The notes under the pieces are model-generated. The model was given only the letters and a program-made list of their open reading frames with translations, searched no databases and was not told the origin of the DNA. Position numbers and translations under genes: made by a program. From assembly GCA_003529325.1 (NCBI GenBank), contig DPVW01000396.1:1-14299 (forward strand): a DNA stretch of 14,299 nt. The letters are read 5' to 3'. Origin of the DNA: Candidatus Latescibacterota bacterium (lineage in GTDB: Bacteria; Latescibacterota; UBA2968; UBA8231). Shown here piece by piece: positions 7,659 to 14,153 of this stretch. The stretch's first letter is position 1. Every line of letters starts with the position of its first letter.

Positions 7659-9023
7659 CTAGCTGCGCTTGGACTGCGACTCCCAGGGCATGTCATCGGG
7701 AGGCTGGTAGCCGGCTTTTCCCGTGTGCCAGGGTTCACCGCACAGCTGCGAGATGACGGCCCACTCGCTGTCGCTGAGATGGGTGTGACTGTGATAGAGG
7801 AAGCGCTCGAGGCCGGCGTCGCGCGCGGCGCTCAGATAGCGGAACAGTTCGCCGGCGGTGATGGGATCGCCGTGGTGTGGCTCACGGCCCGCTTCCACCC
7901 AGGGTACGACGTGTTGCGGTGACGGCGCCGCGGCGAGCATGCTGCGTGTCTGCTCAGCGACGAATTCGTCGAAGGCCTCGGGGAAACCGAGTTCGAGATC
8001 GAAGCGGCTCGTTACCCAGGGCAGGTGCACGCCGAAGAGGGCCTCCACGACCTTCATGGCGTGCCCATCACCAAGGGCCGGATTCCACTCCGTCAGGGTC
8101 TGGATGTAACGACCGATGGTGCCATAGAAGCCGTCGAAGCCACGGTGGTAGAAGTAGAGCTTTGGCAGGATGAAGGCATAACGTTGTGCCATCGCCTGAA
8201 GATCACAGCCATTGAGCGCATTGAAGCAGGGCAGACGGGAGCCGACGCCGATGCGCACCGGGCGTGGCATGGCGGCAAGGGCTTGGTGCTGTCGAGCGTA
8301 GTAGTCCATCAACAGAGCGCGGCGGAATGCGAACCAGGCGGCCAGGTCCGGGTCGTTGTCGAACAACGCCAGTGCACCGAGCAGACCAGCGCCAGCCCGC
8401 AGGTCGATGTCGGCTGGTTGCAGGCAGTGCAGGCGTTGGTTGAAACGATCTCGTGCCGCTACGAGGGCGTCGAAGTCGAAGTCCAGGGACGTCGCCTTGG
8501 CGCGTAACGTATCCGGCATGTCCTCGAAGATGTTCGACCGATGGCCCGGGGCGATTTCGTAACCCAGCTCGGGGCCATCGAGCACACCACCATCGACCAT
8601 GGGGAAAGCCTCCATGACGTCACGGATGCGGGCGACGCGTGCTGCCAGCGAGGTCTCGTCCGCCAGGGCGTGGCCGTCACCCCCTGGACCCTGACCCGCA
8701 TCGGGACAGAATACGTAGATCTCGAAACCGCGCTCACGGGCCGCCGTCAGTGCGCGCGTGAGTTGCGCACGTTTCTCCGGCAACTTTTCCGCCGGGGGTT
8801 CAGGCGGTTCCACCCCAAGATCCCGGTAGACCTCGGGGTTGGGATCGAAGGCAGCGGTCGTCATCGGTTTGCCGTCGGCACCAGCAAAGAGCATGCGACC
8901 CACGACGATGGCCTTCACACCACCGGCCTGCCAACCATCGAAGATCTCACTGTAATTACCGATTACGGCTTCCAATGGCTGGCCGAAGCGCATCCAGGCC
9001 GACAATCGCAAGTCAGTGCTCAT
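7659..9023 (-). CDS. Conserved-looking 454-residue protein of unknown family (possible TIM-barrel carbohydrate enzyme)
   Basis: I do not recognise the family. It has no signal peptide or membrane segment, so it is probably cytoplasmic. Features that recall glycoside-hydrolase-like TIM barrels: MRFGQPLEAV near the start, GFEIYVFCPDAGQG at about 95-112, and DGGVLDGPELGYEI at about 143-156, where an acidic pair sits at the end of a predicted strand. Further on are PRPVRIGVGSRLPCFNALNG, a LYFYHRGFDGFYGTIGRY block, VPWVEAGREPHHGD, and FLYHSHTHLSDSEWAVIS near the C-terminus. The start at 9023 is firmly set by a strong GAGGAG six bases upstream that overlaps the stop of the preceding lactonase gene. 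It is the second gene of a two-gene unit with that lactonase and lies beside a Gfo/Idh oxidoreductase, which suggests sugar metabolism (inference). The fold assignment is tentative. Confidence 0.9.
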   Translation of the reverse strand: MSTDLRLSAWMRFGQPLEAVIGNYSEIFDGWQAGGVKAIVVGRMLFAGADGKPMTTAAFDPNPEVYRDLGVEPPEPPAEKLPEKRAQLTRALTAARERGFEIYVFCPDAGQGPGGDGHALADETSLAARVARIRDVMEAFPMVDGGVLDGPELGYEIAPGHRSNIFEDMPDTLRAKATSLDFDFDALVAARDRFNQRLHCLQPADIDLRAGAGLLGALALFDNDPDLAAWFAFRRALLMDYYARQHQALAAMPRPVRIGVGSRLPCFNALNGCDLQAMAQRYAFILPKLYFYHRGFDGFYGTIGRYIQTLTEWNPALGDGHAMKVVEALFGVHLPWVTSRFDLELGFPEAFDEFVAEQTRSMLAAAPSPQHVVPWVEAGREPHHGDPITAGELFRYLSAARDAGLERFLYHSHTHLSDSEWAVISQLCGEPWHTGKAGYQPPDDMPWESQSKRS

Positions 9024-9029
9024 GGCGAT

Positions 9030-9035
9030 CTCCTC
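9030..9035 (-). promoter_or_regulatory. Strong ribosome binding site overlapping the lactonase stop
   Basis: On the minus strand the bases TGAGGAG combine the lactonase stop codon (TGA, 9036-9034) with GAGGAG (9035-9030), six bases before the ATG at 9023. Ribosomes finishing the lactonase gene would land on this site, so the two genes are probably translationally coupled. Confidence 0.8.
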
Positions 9036-10116
9036 ACAAGGCCAGCATGGTGACACATGTCGGTTTTGGTGCCGGGGCAGAGTGCCCCGTGGGTGTTAGA
9101 TCACCCGTGTCGGTGTGGATGCGAAGTACGTCGACACGATCACTTTCGTAGTTGCTGACAAGCATGAAGTTGGTCGTCGGGTCGATGGCCAGATTCCATG
9201 GCCAGCTGCCTTCGGCCGGGGTGTGGCCGATGAACTCGACGCGACCGGAGCCAGCGTCCACGGCGAAGCGGGCGATGCTGTCGTGGCCGCGGTTCGAGGC
9301 GTAAAGGAAATCACCCGAGGGTAACAACTGCACGTCGGCGGCGTAGTTTTCGTCGGTGAAGTCCGCCGGCAAGGTCGTTACCGTGTGGATCTCATCGAAA
9401 CGTCCACTCTCCGCATCGAAGGCGTAGACACCGAGGGTTCCATTGAGTTCGTTGAGCAGGTAGGCGTAAGCGCCGGACGGATGAAAGGCGATATGCCGTG
9501 GTCCGGCACCAGGTTTGGCGGTCACTGTCAGGTCGTGCGCGGGTGTCAGCGAACCCGAGTCGGCATCGAAGGCGTAGACACGTACTACGTCGGCGCCCAG
9601 ATCGGCGGCGTAGGCCCAACGCTCGGATGGATCGAGCACCATGCAGTGCACGTGCGGACCATCCTGACGTTCGGGATTAATGGCGGTGAAACCTTCGTGC
9701 TGCCAGCGGGAGGAGACCGGCTGCAGGCCATCGGCGTCGATGGGCAATACGGCGACACTGCCCGAGTTGTAGTTGCCGGTGAGCAGTTGTCGACCGCTGC
9801 GGTCGAGGCTGATGTAACAGGGCAGTGTGCCGCCAGTTGCCTGCCTGTTGAGCAGACGCAATTCGCCTGACGGTTGCTCGATGGTGAACGCGCTCATGCC
9901 ACCTTCGGCCCGTCCGTCCAGCTCGTCGACGGCGTTGGTGGCGTAGAGTCGCTGACCGGTGGCGTCGACCTTGAGGAAGAATGGGTTGGGCACGCCACCG
10001 GTGGTGCCGGCTGGTGTCAGGGCGCCCGAGGTGGGGTCGAGGCGGAAGTGGTGGATGCCTTCGTCAGGATCTTCGGTGAAAGTGCCAACCCAGATGAGGA
10101 TGTCGCTGGTTGCCAT
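9034..10116 (-). CDS. Lactonase-family seven-bladed beta-propeller (6-phosphogluconolactonase, YbhE/Pgl-like)
   Basis: A 360-residue member of the Lactonase/YbhE propeller family, which includes E. coli-type Pgl (6-phosphogluconolactonase) and cycloisomerases of similar fold. The protein begins with the family-typical IWVGTFTEDPDEGIHHF strand. It repeats blade motifs such as VPNPFFLKVDATGQRLYATN, CYISLDRSGRQLLTGNYNSG, GPHVHCMVLDP (about 152), GAGPRHIAFHPSGAYAYLLNE (about 197-218), LPSGDFLYASNRG and NFMLVSNYESD. The conserved histidines of GPHVH and GPRH are both present. There is no signal peptide, so it is cytoplasmic. ATG 10116 is chosen for its GGGAGA six bases upstream; an ATG-like start at 10155 lacks one. 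Next to a divergently transcribed Gfo/Idh oxidoreductase, it probably opens an aldonolactone made by that enzyme. The actual sugar is unknown. Confidence 0.94.
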   Translation of the reverse strand: MATSDILIWVGTFTEDPDEGIHHFRLDPTSGALTPAGTTGGVPNPFFLKVDATGQRLYATNAVDELDGRAEGGMSAFTIEQPSGELRLLNRQATGGTLPCYISLDRSGRQLLTGNYNSGSVAVLPIDADGLQPVSSRWQHEGFTAINPERQDGPHVHCMVLDPSERWAYAADLGADVVRVYAFDADSGSLTPAHDLTVTAKPGAGPRHIAFHPSGAYAYLLNELNGTLGVYAFDAESGRFDEIHTVTTLPADFTDENYAADVQLLPSGDFLYASNRGHDSIARFAVDAGSGRVEFIGHTPAEGSWPWNLAIDPTTNFMLVSNYESDRVDVLRIHTDTGDLTPTGHSAPAPKPTCVTMLAL

Positions 10117-10207
10117 GGTCTGTCTCCCGATTCGGTGTTCCCTTATGTTTCTCAACTAATCTGTAGCGTCGCAATGTAGCACACGAACACACGAAGGCGA
10201 ATCGGAC
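10117..10207. promoter_or_regulatory. Divergent intergenic region between lactonase and Gfo/Idh genes
   Basis: These 91 bases must carry both promoters of the divergent sugar-oxidation units, or a shared operator. The lactonase ribosome binding site is at 10123-10128 (minus strand). The central part (about 10140-10185) is AT-richer than its surroundings, as expected for promoter DNA. I find no clear -35/-10 pair and no convincing operator palindrome, so individual elements are not placed. The plus-strand start at 10208 has only a weak purine-rich GAAGGCGA upstream. Confidence 0.5.
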
Positions 10208-11308
10208 ATGGCAAAGTATCGCGCTGCCGTCATCGGTCTGGGATGGATGGGACTGCTATACGACCTGGCACCCCGCTCCCCCGACCGGTTCGAGATCGAG
10301 GATACGGACCGGCCGACACCTGAACTCGATATCCATCGACGCTTCCATCACCACGAGCACGCAGGTGACAGCGGTTTACCCACCTCGTATTGCGAGGCAT
10401 TCTGGGATCGTCCCGATGTCGAGCTCATCGCCGCTGCCGACAGGGACACGAAACGCCTGGATGCCTTTCACCAGCGCTACGGTATCGACGGCCTCTTCAC
10501 GGACGCGGAGAAGATGCTGCGCGAGGAACGACCGGAACTGGTGGCGGTGGCGACCAACACGAGGACCCGAGCCGATCTGACGGTGCTGGCCACTGAATGT
10601 GGCGCCCGCGGTATCGTCACCGAAAAACCGATGGCTCACACCCTGGCGGAAGTGGATCGCATGGTGCTGTCCTGCGCGCAGGCGGGTATTCCACTTTCCT
10701 GCGGCTCCATCACCACAACCCATCCCTCCTTTGCCCGCGCCCGTGAACTCTTGCAGGATGGCGCCATCGGTGAGCTGCTCTCCATCGAGGCGCCGAATGC
10801 GGGTGCCCAGCATCAGAATTGGGCCTACTTCCTGGACGTGCTGCCCGACTGGGTCGTCGGTGTCGGTGACACGGAGCGGCGCGAGTCCGGCAGCGACGAA
10901 TTTGTCGGTACGGGCATGGCGTGGTCACAGGAGCGCCGCCTGGCCGTGCACTTCCGACCTGGCGCGCCGGGTGTGCGGCTGTGTGGTGCCAGTGGCGAGA
11001 TGATCTTCGATTACACGCAAGGCTGGCGTCTGTGGCAGCAAGTCGATGCACCGGGAGGTCCGGCAAAGGTGGAGGTGCCGTGGCCGACACCGCAATTCCA
11101 GCCGCCGTATGGCGCCGTATATACCGTGGCCGATGTGGTGGATGGCATCGATGGTCGCCTGGATGAGCCGAAAAACTCGGGACGAAGGGTGGGTATCGCC
11201 CTCGAGGTGGAGGTGGCGCTGAAGCAGTCGTCGGCGCAGGGGGGTGGGCAGGTCACGTTGCCGCTGGTGGACCGCGGTTTGGGCCTCAACTACGACTGGT
11301 TCCGCTGA
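10208..11308 (+). CDS. Gfo/Idh/MocA-family NAD(P)-dependent oxidoreductase
   Basis: A 366-residue sugar or inositol-type dehydrogenase. The Rossmann loop is GLGWMG (10-15), and the second strand ends in AAADRD with Asp78, pointing to NAD. The family's EKP catalytic motif is Glu139-Lys140-Pro141. Between the glycine loop and the second strand there are about 55 residues where family members usually have about 20. This insert is histidine-rich (HRRFHHHEH, 43-51). The C-terminal half is the usual mixed alpha/beta domain (GAIGELLSIEA, GEMIFDYTQGWRLW), and a NSGRRVGIALEVEVALKQS helix closes it. There is no signal peptide. Its stop overlaps the next gene's ATG, so it is coupled to the 640-residue protein. 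With the divergent lactonase it suggests oxidation of a sugar to its lactone (inference). The substrate cannot be read. Confidence 0.94.
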   Translation: MAKYRAAVIGLGWMGLLYDLAPRSPDRFEIEDTDRPTPELDIHRRFHHHEHAGDSGLPTSYCEAFWDRPDVELIAAADRDTKRLDAFHQRYGIDGLFTDAEKMLREERPELVAVATNTRTRADLTVLATECGARGIVTEKPMAHTLAEVDRMVLSCAQAGIPLSCGSITTTHPSFARARELLQDGAIGELLSIEAPNAGAQHQNWAYFLDVLPDWVVGVGDTERRESGSDEFVGTGMAWSQERRLAVHFRPGAPGVRLCGASGEMIFDYTQGWRLWQQVDAPGGPAKVEVPWPTPQFQPPYGAVYTVADVVDGIDGRLDEPKNSGRRVGIALEVEVALKQSSAQGGGQVTLPLVDRGLGLNYDWFR

Positions 11309-13230
11309 TGGAACGGATTGTCGCCGATGTACCAATGACCTCCCCGACGCCGAATTGGGCCCTCTGGGAGCGCCGACTGTTCGACGTCTTCGATGCGTCC
11401 GTCCATCCATTTCTCCAACACTTTACCCGTGATGATGGCGAGTTCATCTGGAATGACGAGTGGGGTGGTGGCTCCCCCGACGATTATTACGAGCCTTTCT
11501 TCAACTGGCCACTCGTCTATCTCATGGGCGGTGGCGACCATCTGCTCCGTCTCGCAGACCGCCAGTGGGAGGCGGTGACTGGACAGCTGACGCGGATGGG
11601 TACCGTGAGCAAGGAGTATGGCATCCGTGAAGACCAGATGCACCAGTCGGAGAGTGACATCCTGTTCTATCATTTGTGTCTGGCCGACCCGGGTGCGCAG
11701 CGTCAGGAGCGGGCGCGACGATTCGCCGGTTTTTATCTGAACGAAGATCCGGAGGCGATCAACTACGACTCGGAGAAGCGGATCCTGCTGTCTGGTCTCA
11801 GTGGTGGTCACGGTCCGTACTACGCGCCGCTGGAGGACCGGGAGCAGCAGAGCTACAACCCATTGGGTGGCAGCATGGAAGTGTACAGCCTGCCATTTTT
11901 TGATCTACCCGGAATCGACAGTGTGCAGGACCTGGCGGATCCCGCCAATGCCCGGCGCATGGGTCAGGCGTTGTTCGATCGTTGGCGACTGGGGGACACG
12001 CCGACGAATCTGTCGGTGACATCGCTCATGACAAATGCGTTCCTGCTCACCGGCGACGAAAAGTATCGCGACTGGGTCGTGGAGTACACTGACGCCTGGG
12101 TGGAGCGGGCGCGGGCCAACGATGGTCTGTTACCGGACAACGTCGGTCTGTCGGGTGAGGTGGGGGAGTACACGGGCGGCAAGTGGTATGGCGGGCGTTA
12201 CGGCTGGACTTTTCCTCATGGCTTCCTGACGCTGCAAAAGGCGACGCTCGATGCGGCGGCCAATGCTCTGTTGCTGACACGGGACACGGACTATCTCGAA
12301 CTGCCGCGGCGGCAGATGGAACGCATACTCGAACTGGGAGAAGTGCGTGACATTCGCGAGCAGCAGATGAGTGTCTCCGAGCGCTGGCTTGGCCAGTTCG
12401 AGTCAATGGGGACGCACGAGACTTTCCTGGTGCCGTATCGTTACGGCGATGCCGGCTGGTTTGACTGGCAACCCATGGGCTCGTTGTACATGGCGACCTT
12501 GTGGAATCTGTCCATGGCGGACGGCGACTGGGACAGCATGCAGCGGGTACGCGCCGCCGAAGCCCACGACTGGTGCGACGTCTTCGCTCAGCACACCAAA
12601 GAAGATTCGGGGCACGAGCAGCCGTGGGTCACCTTCCTGGCGGGTGACAACGAGCGTTACCCGGAACAGATGCTCGACGCAACGTATCAGATCGCGAGCC
12701 GTCGCATCGCCCTGCTCGGCGAGGACGAGGCGGTGGGTACGCGGCATCATGTACATCACTGGCAGTGGGGGAATCCGGTCTCCTCCGAGGCTCTCATCCA
12801 GCTGACCCTGGGCGGACCACAACCGATCTACAATGGTGGTCTGCTGCATGTGCGTCTGCGTTACTTCGACGACCAGCGTCGGCGTCCAGGTCTGCCCGAG
12901 GACGTCGGTGTCCTGGTGGAACAACTGACGGCGGATCGCACGGTGGTGCGTTTGGTGAATCTGCATCCCGTCGAAAGCCGGCGACTGACCGTGCAGGGCG
13001 GCGCTTTCGGTGAGCACAGCTTTGGCACCGCCACCTGGCAGGGTCGCACCAGCGAGTGGCCCGGTGAACTGGGTGGGTATGCCGGCAGCTACGCACCCCC
13101 GCCGCTGACGACGGAGCCGCGCACACAGACCGTCGACGGCTCACGATTTTCGCTGGAGTTGCCGCCGGCGTCGGAGATTACGCTGGATCTGGAAACGAAG
13201 CGCTACGTGAACGAGCCGTCATACTCGTAA
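11308..13230 (+). CDS. 640-residue protein of unknown family, probably alpha/alpha-barrel with C-terminal beta domain
   Basis: I do not recognise a named family. The first 500 or so residues are rich in aromatic and acidic residues and in repeated paired helices, such as YYEPFFNWPLVYLMGGGDHL, the DQMHQSESDILFYHLCLADP helix, MTNAFLLTGDEKYRDW and AANALLLTRDTDYLEL. This layout is typical of (alpha/alpha)6 toroids found in glycosidases, uronate lyases and epimerases. A HHVHHWQWGNP cluster (about 480-490) could be metal or substrate binding. Residues from about 525 look like a beta-sandwich (VVRLVNLHPVESRRLTVQGG). No signal peptide or membrane segment is visible, so it is probably cytoplasmic. The start overlaps the Gfo/Idh stop as TGATG; an internal ATG at 11335 is possible, and neither has a strong ribosome binding site. 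Its neighbours suggest a carbohydrate-active enzyme, by inference only. Confidence 0.92.
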   Translation: MERIVADVPMTSPTPNWALWERRLFDVFDASVHPFLQHFTRDDGEFIWNDEWGGGSPDDYYEPFFNWPLVYLMGGGDHLLRLADRQWEAVTGQLTRMGTVSKEYGIREDQMHQSESDILFYHLCLADPGAQRQERARRFAGFYLNEDPEAINYDSEKRILLSGLSGGHGPYYAPLEDREQQSYNPLGGSMEVYSLPFFDLPGIDSVQDLADPANARRMGQALFDRWRLGDTPTNLSVTSLMTNAFLLTGDEKYRDWVVEYTDAWVERARANDGLLPDNVGLSGEVGEYTGGKWYGGRYGWTFPHGFLTLQKATLDAAANALLLTRDTDYLELPRRQMERILELGEVRDIREQQMSVSERWLGQFESMGTHETFLVPYRYGDAGWFDWQPMGSLYMATLWNLSMADGDWDSMQRVRAAEAHDWCDVFAQHTKEDSGHEQPWVTFLAGDNERYPEQMLDATYQIASRRIALLGEDEAVGTRHHVHHWQWGNPVSSEALIQLTLGGPQPIYNGGLLHVRLRYFDDQRRRPGLPEDVGVLVEQLTADRTVVRLVNLHPVESRRLTVQGGAFGEHSFGTATWQGRTSEWPGELGGYAGSYAPPPLTTEPRTQTVDGSRFSLELPPASEITLDLETKRYVNEPSYS

Positions 13231-13234
13231 CGCG

Positions 13235-13300
13235 TTGTGGGTGGATCAGGATGGTCGTCTTGCCCGAGGCTACCCGACTTACGACTATGGCCCCCTGTAA
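13235..13300 (+). pseudogene. Possible 21-codon tail of a deleted gene
   Basis: Just after the 640-residue gene, in another frame, a 21-codon stretch from TTG 13235 to TAA 13298-13300 reads like the C-terminal end of a protein: LWVDQDGRLARG followed by YPTYDYGPL and a stop. It has no start codon context or ribosome binding site, and a TGA lies shortly upstream in frame. Together with the broken gene that follows, it may be the residue of a deletion. It is short enough to be chance. Confidence 0.3.
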
Positions 13301-13336
13301 CTCCTATCCGCCTATTGCCCGCCGAGTCGAAGCATT

Positions 13337-13967
13337 ATGACCACTGTAGCGCGTCTATCCGTCTGGGTGCCTCCGGAACGGATGGACGAGTTTGAAGAAG
13401 TATACGAACGCCAGCTCGCACCCCTGCTGCGGCCGCACGGTCTGCAAGCTCTTCGCGGTGGAGACCCCGGCGGCGGTGGCCACCCGAGCGCAGGCGCGCC
13501 AGGATGCGGCCTGGCAAGCGGCGCTGCAGCGACTGCAACCGATGTCTGGGACGGGGCCCGACCATGGGCTGCGCTGGCGTTTCGAGCTCTATCGCACACC
13601 GACCGGCCCCGGTCACACCACGGCGGCCAAAGGCACCAGCGCCGAAGCGGGGACCGGGAACCGGTTGGGCGTATGGCACACCTTGGACCTGTCGGACGGC
13701 CTTCCGTCCGGGACGGTCCAGTCGGTCTGTCAGGACCGGCAGGGGCAGATGTGGTTCGGGTCCATCGGGGGTGGGGTGAGCCGCTACGACGGCGAGCTTT
13801 TCACCACTTTCACCACGCGAGACGGTCTGGCCGGCAATGATGTGCTATGCATTCTGGAAGATCGGTCAGGCCGGTTGTGGGTCGGCACGGCGGATGGCGT
13901 GAGCCGCTGGGACGGACAGCGATTTGTGAACTTCAGCCCCGACTACGAACAGATGAGAGAGGACTAA
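13337..13967 (+). pseudogene. Frameshifted, truncated propeller protein (alpha/beta-barrel head plus two-component-regulator propeller)
   Basis: The first part, from ATG 13337, reads MTTVARLSVWVPPERMDEF and continues to LLRPHGL. This resembles the start of a dimeric alpha/beta-barrel domain (NIPSNAP or monooxygenase-like). At about 13440-13449 the coherent reading jumps one frame and continues KLFAVETPAAVATRAQ, RFELYRTPTGPG, then propeller repeats with DGLPSGTV, MWFGSIGGGVSRYDG, FTTRDGLAGNDV, LWVGTADGVSRWDG. These are 'two component regulator propeller' (Reg_prop) repeats, 41 residues apart. Family proteins as I remember them have a longer link between head and propeller and many more repeats. 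This copy ends after about two repeats at TAA 13965-13967. A small out-of-frame deletion near 13445 plus 3' truncation best explains it. It is probably inactive, unless the frame change is a sequencing or assembly error. Confidence 0.75.
13776..13908 (+). repeat. 123-base tandem propeller repeat
   Basis: The sequence GTGAGCCGCT occurs at 13776-13785 and 13899-13908, exactly 123 bases (41 codons) apart. It encodes GVSR at the same place in successive propeller repeats. The copies are diverged between these points, so this is protein-level repetition and not a recent DNA duplication. Confidence 0.6.
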
Positions 13968-13984
13968 ACAGGGCCAATATCGGC

Positions 13985-14005
13985 GCTTCTGGAACTGCCA
14001 GAAGC
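13985..14005. terminator. Perfect 8-bp hairpin after the propeller pseudogene
   Basis: GCTTCTGG and CCAGAAGC flank the five-base loop AACTG, 18 bases after the pseudogene stop. Its position fits a transcription terminator, but it is followed by ACACATATCCCC and not by a run of T. Rho-independent termination is therefore doubtful. It could equally be an RNA-stabilising stem or a remnant of a mobile element end. Confidence 0.35.
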
Positions 14006-14094
14006 ACACATATCCCCATGTCTTTCTGTTTTTCCTGCGCGTATCCAATGGTACATTTCCTACATGGGCAAGTGTTCGGAGATCTGAAGAGGTG

Positions 14095-14139
14095 AAACCG
14101 AACCGACGGGCCTATCCCCAGGGGTAGCACATTCGGTTT
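14095..14139 (+). promoter_or_regulatory. Nested inverted repeat directly upstream of the right-edge gene
   Basis: AAACCGAA (14095-14102) and TTCGGTTT (14132-14139) are perfectly complementary and enclose 29 bases. Inside, CTA-T-CCCC (14112-14119) can pair with GGGGTAG (14121-14127), leaving one bulged T and a short loop. The outer right arm ends right where the purine-rich GGAAAGG (14140-14146) begins, so folding would border the ribosome binding site. It could be a 5' leader structure, an attenuator or an operator. I recognise no known riboswitch class. Confidence 0.4.
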
Positions 14140-14153
14140 GGAAAGGCTTCTGT

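Larger units (their letters stand above)
13968..14153. other. Intergenic region between the propeller pseudogene and the right-edge gene
   Basis: These 186 bases hold three perfect inverted repeats, at 13985-14005, 14015-14021/14062-14068 and 14095-14139, but no convincing gene. The second is CCCATGT/ACATGGG with a 40-base loop and is the weakest. A T-rich stretch at about 14021-14032 does not directly follow any hairpin. Confidence 0.55.

Noticed and set aside
8025..8507. Plus-strand open frame inside the 454-residue minus-strand gene
   Set aside because: The minus-strand gene has an excellent ribosome binding site and protein-like composition; the plus frame has neither.
10117..10207. Specific -35/-10 promoter boxes in the divergent region
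   Set aside because: Several loose matches exist on both strands, but none has two good boxes with normal spacing.
13776..13908. CRISPR-like repeat
   Set aside because: The 123-base periodicity encodes successive propeller repeats in frame; there is no repeat-spacer structure.
13985..14005. Confident Rho-independent terminator
   Set aside because: The stem is perfect but no T-run follows it, so it is listed only as a low-confidence terminator.
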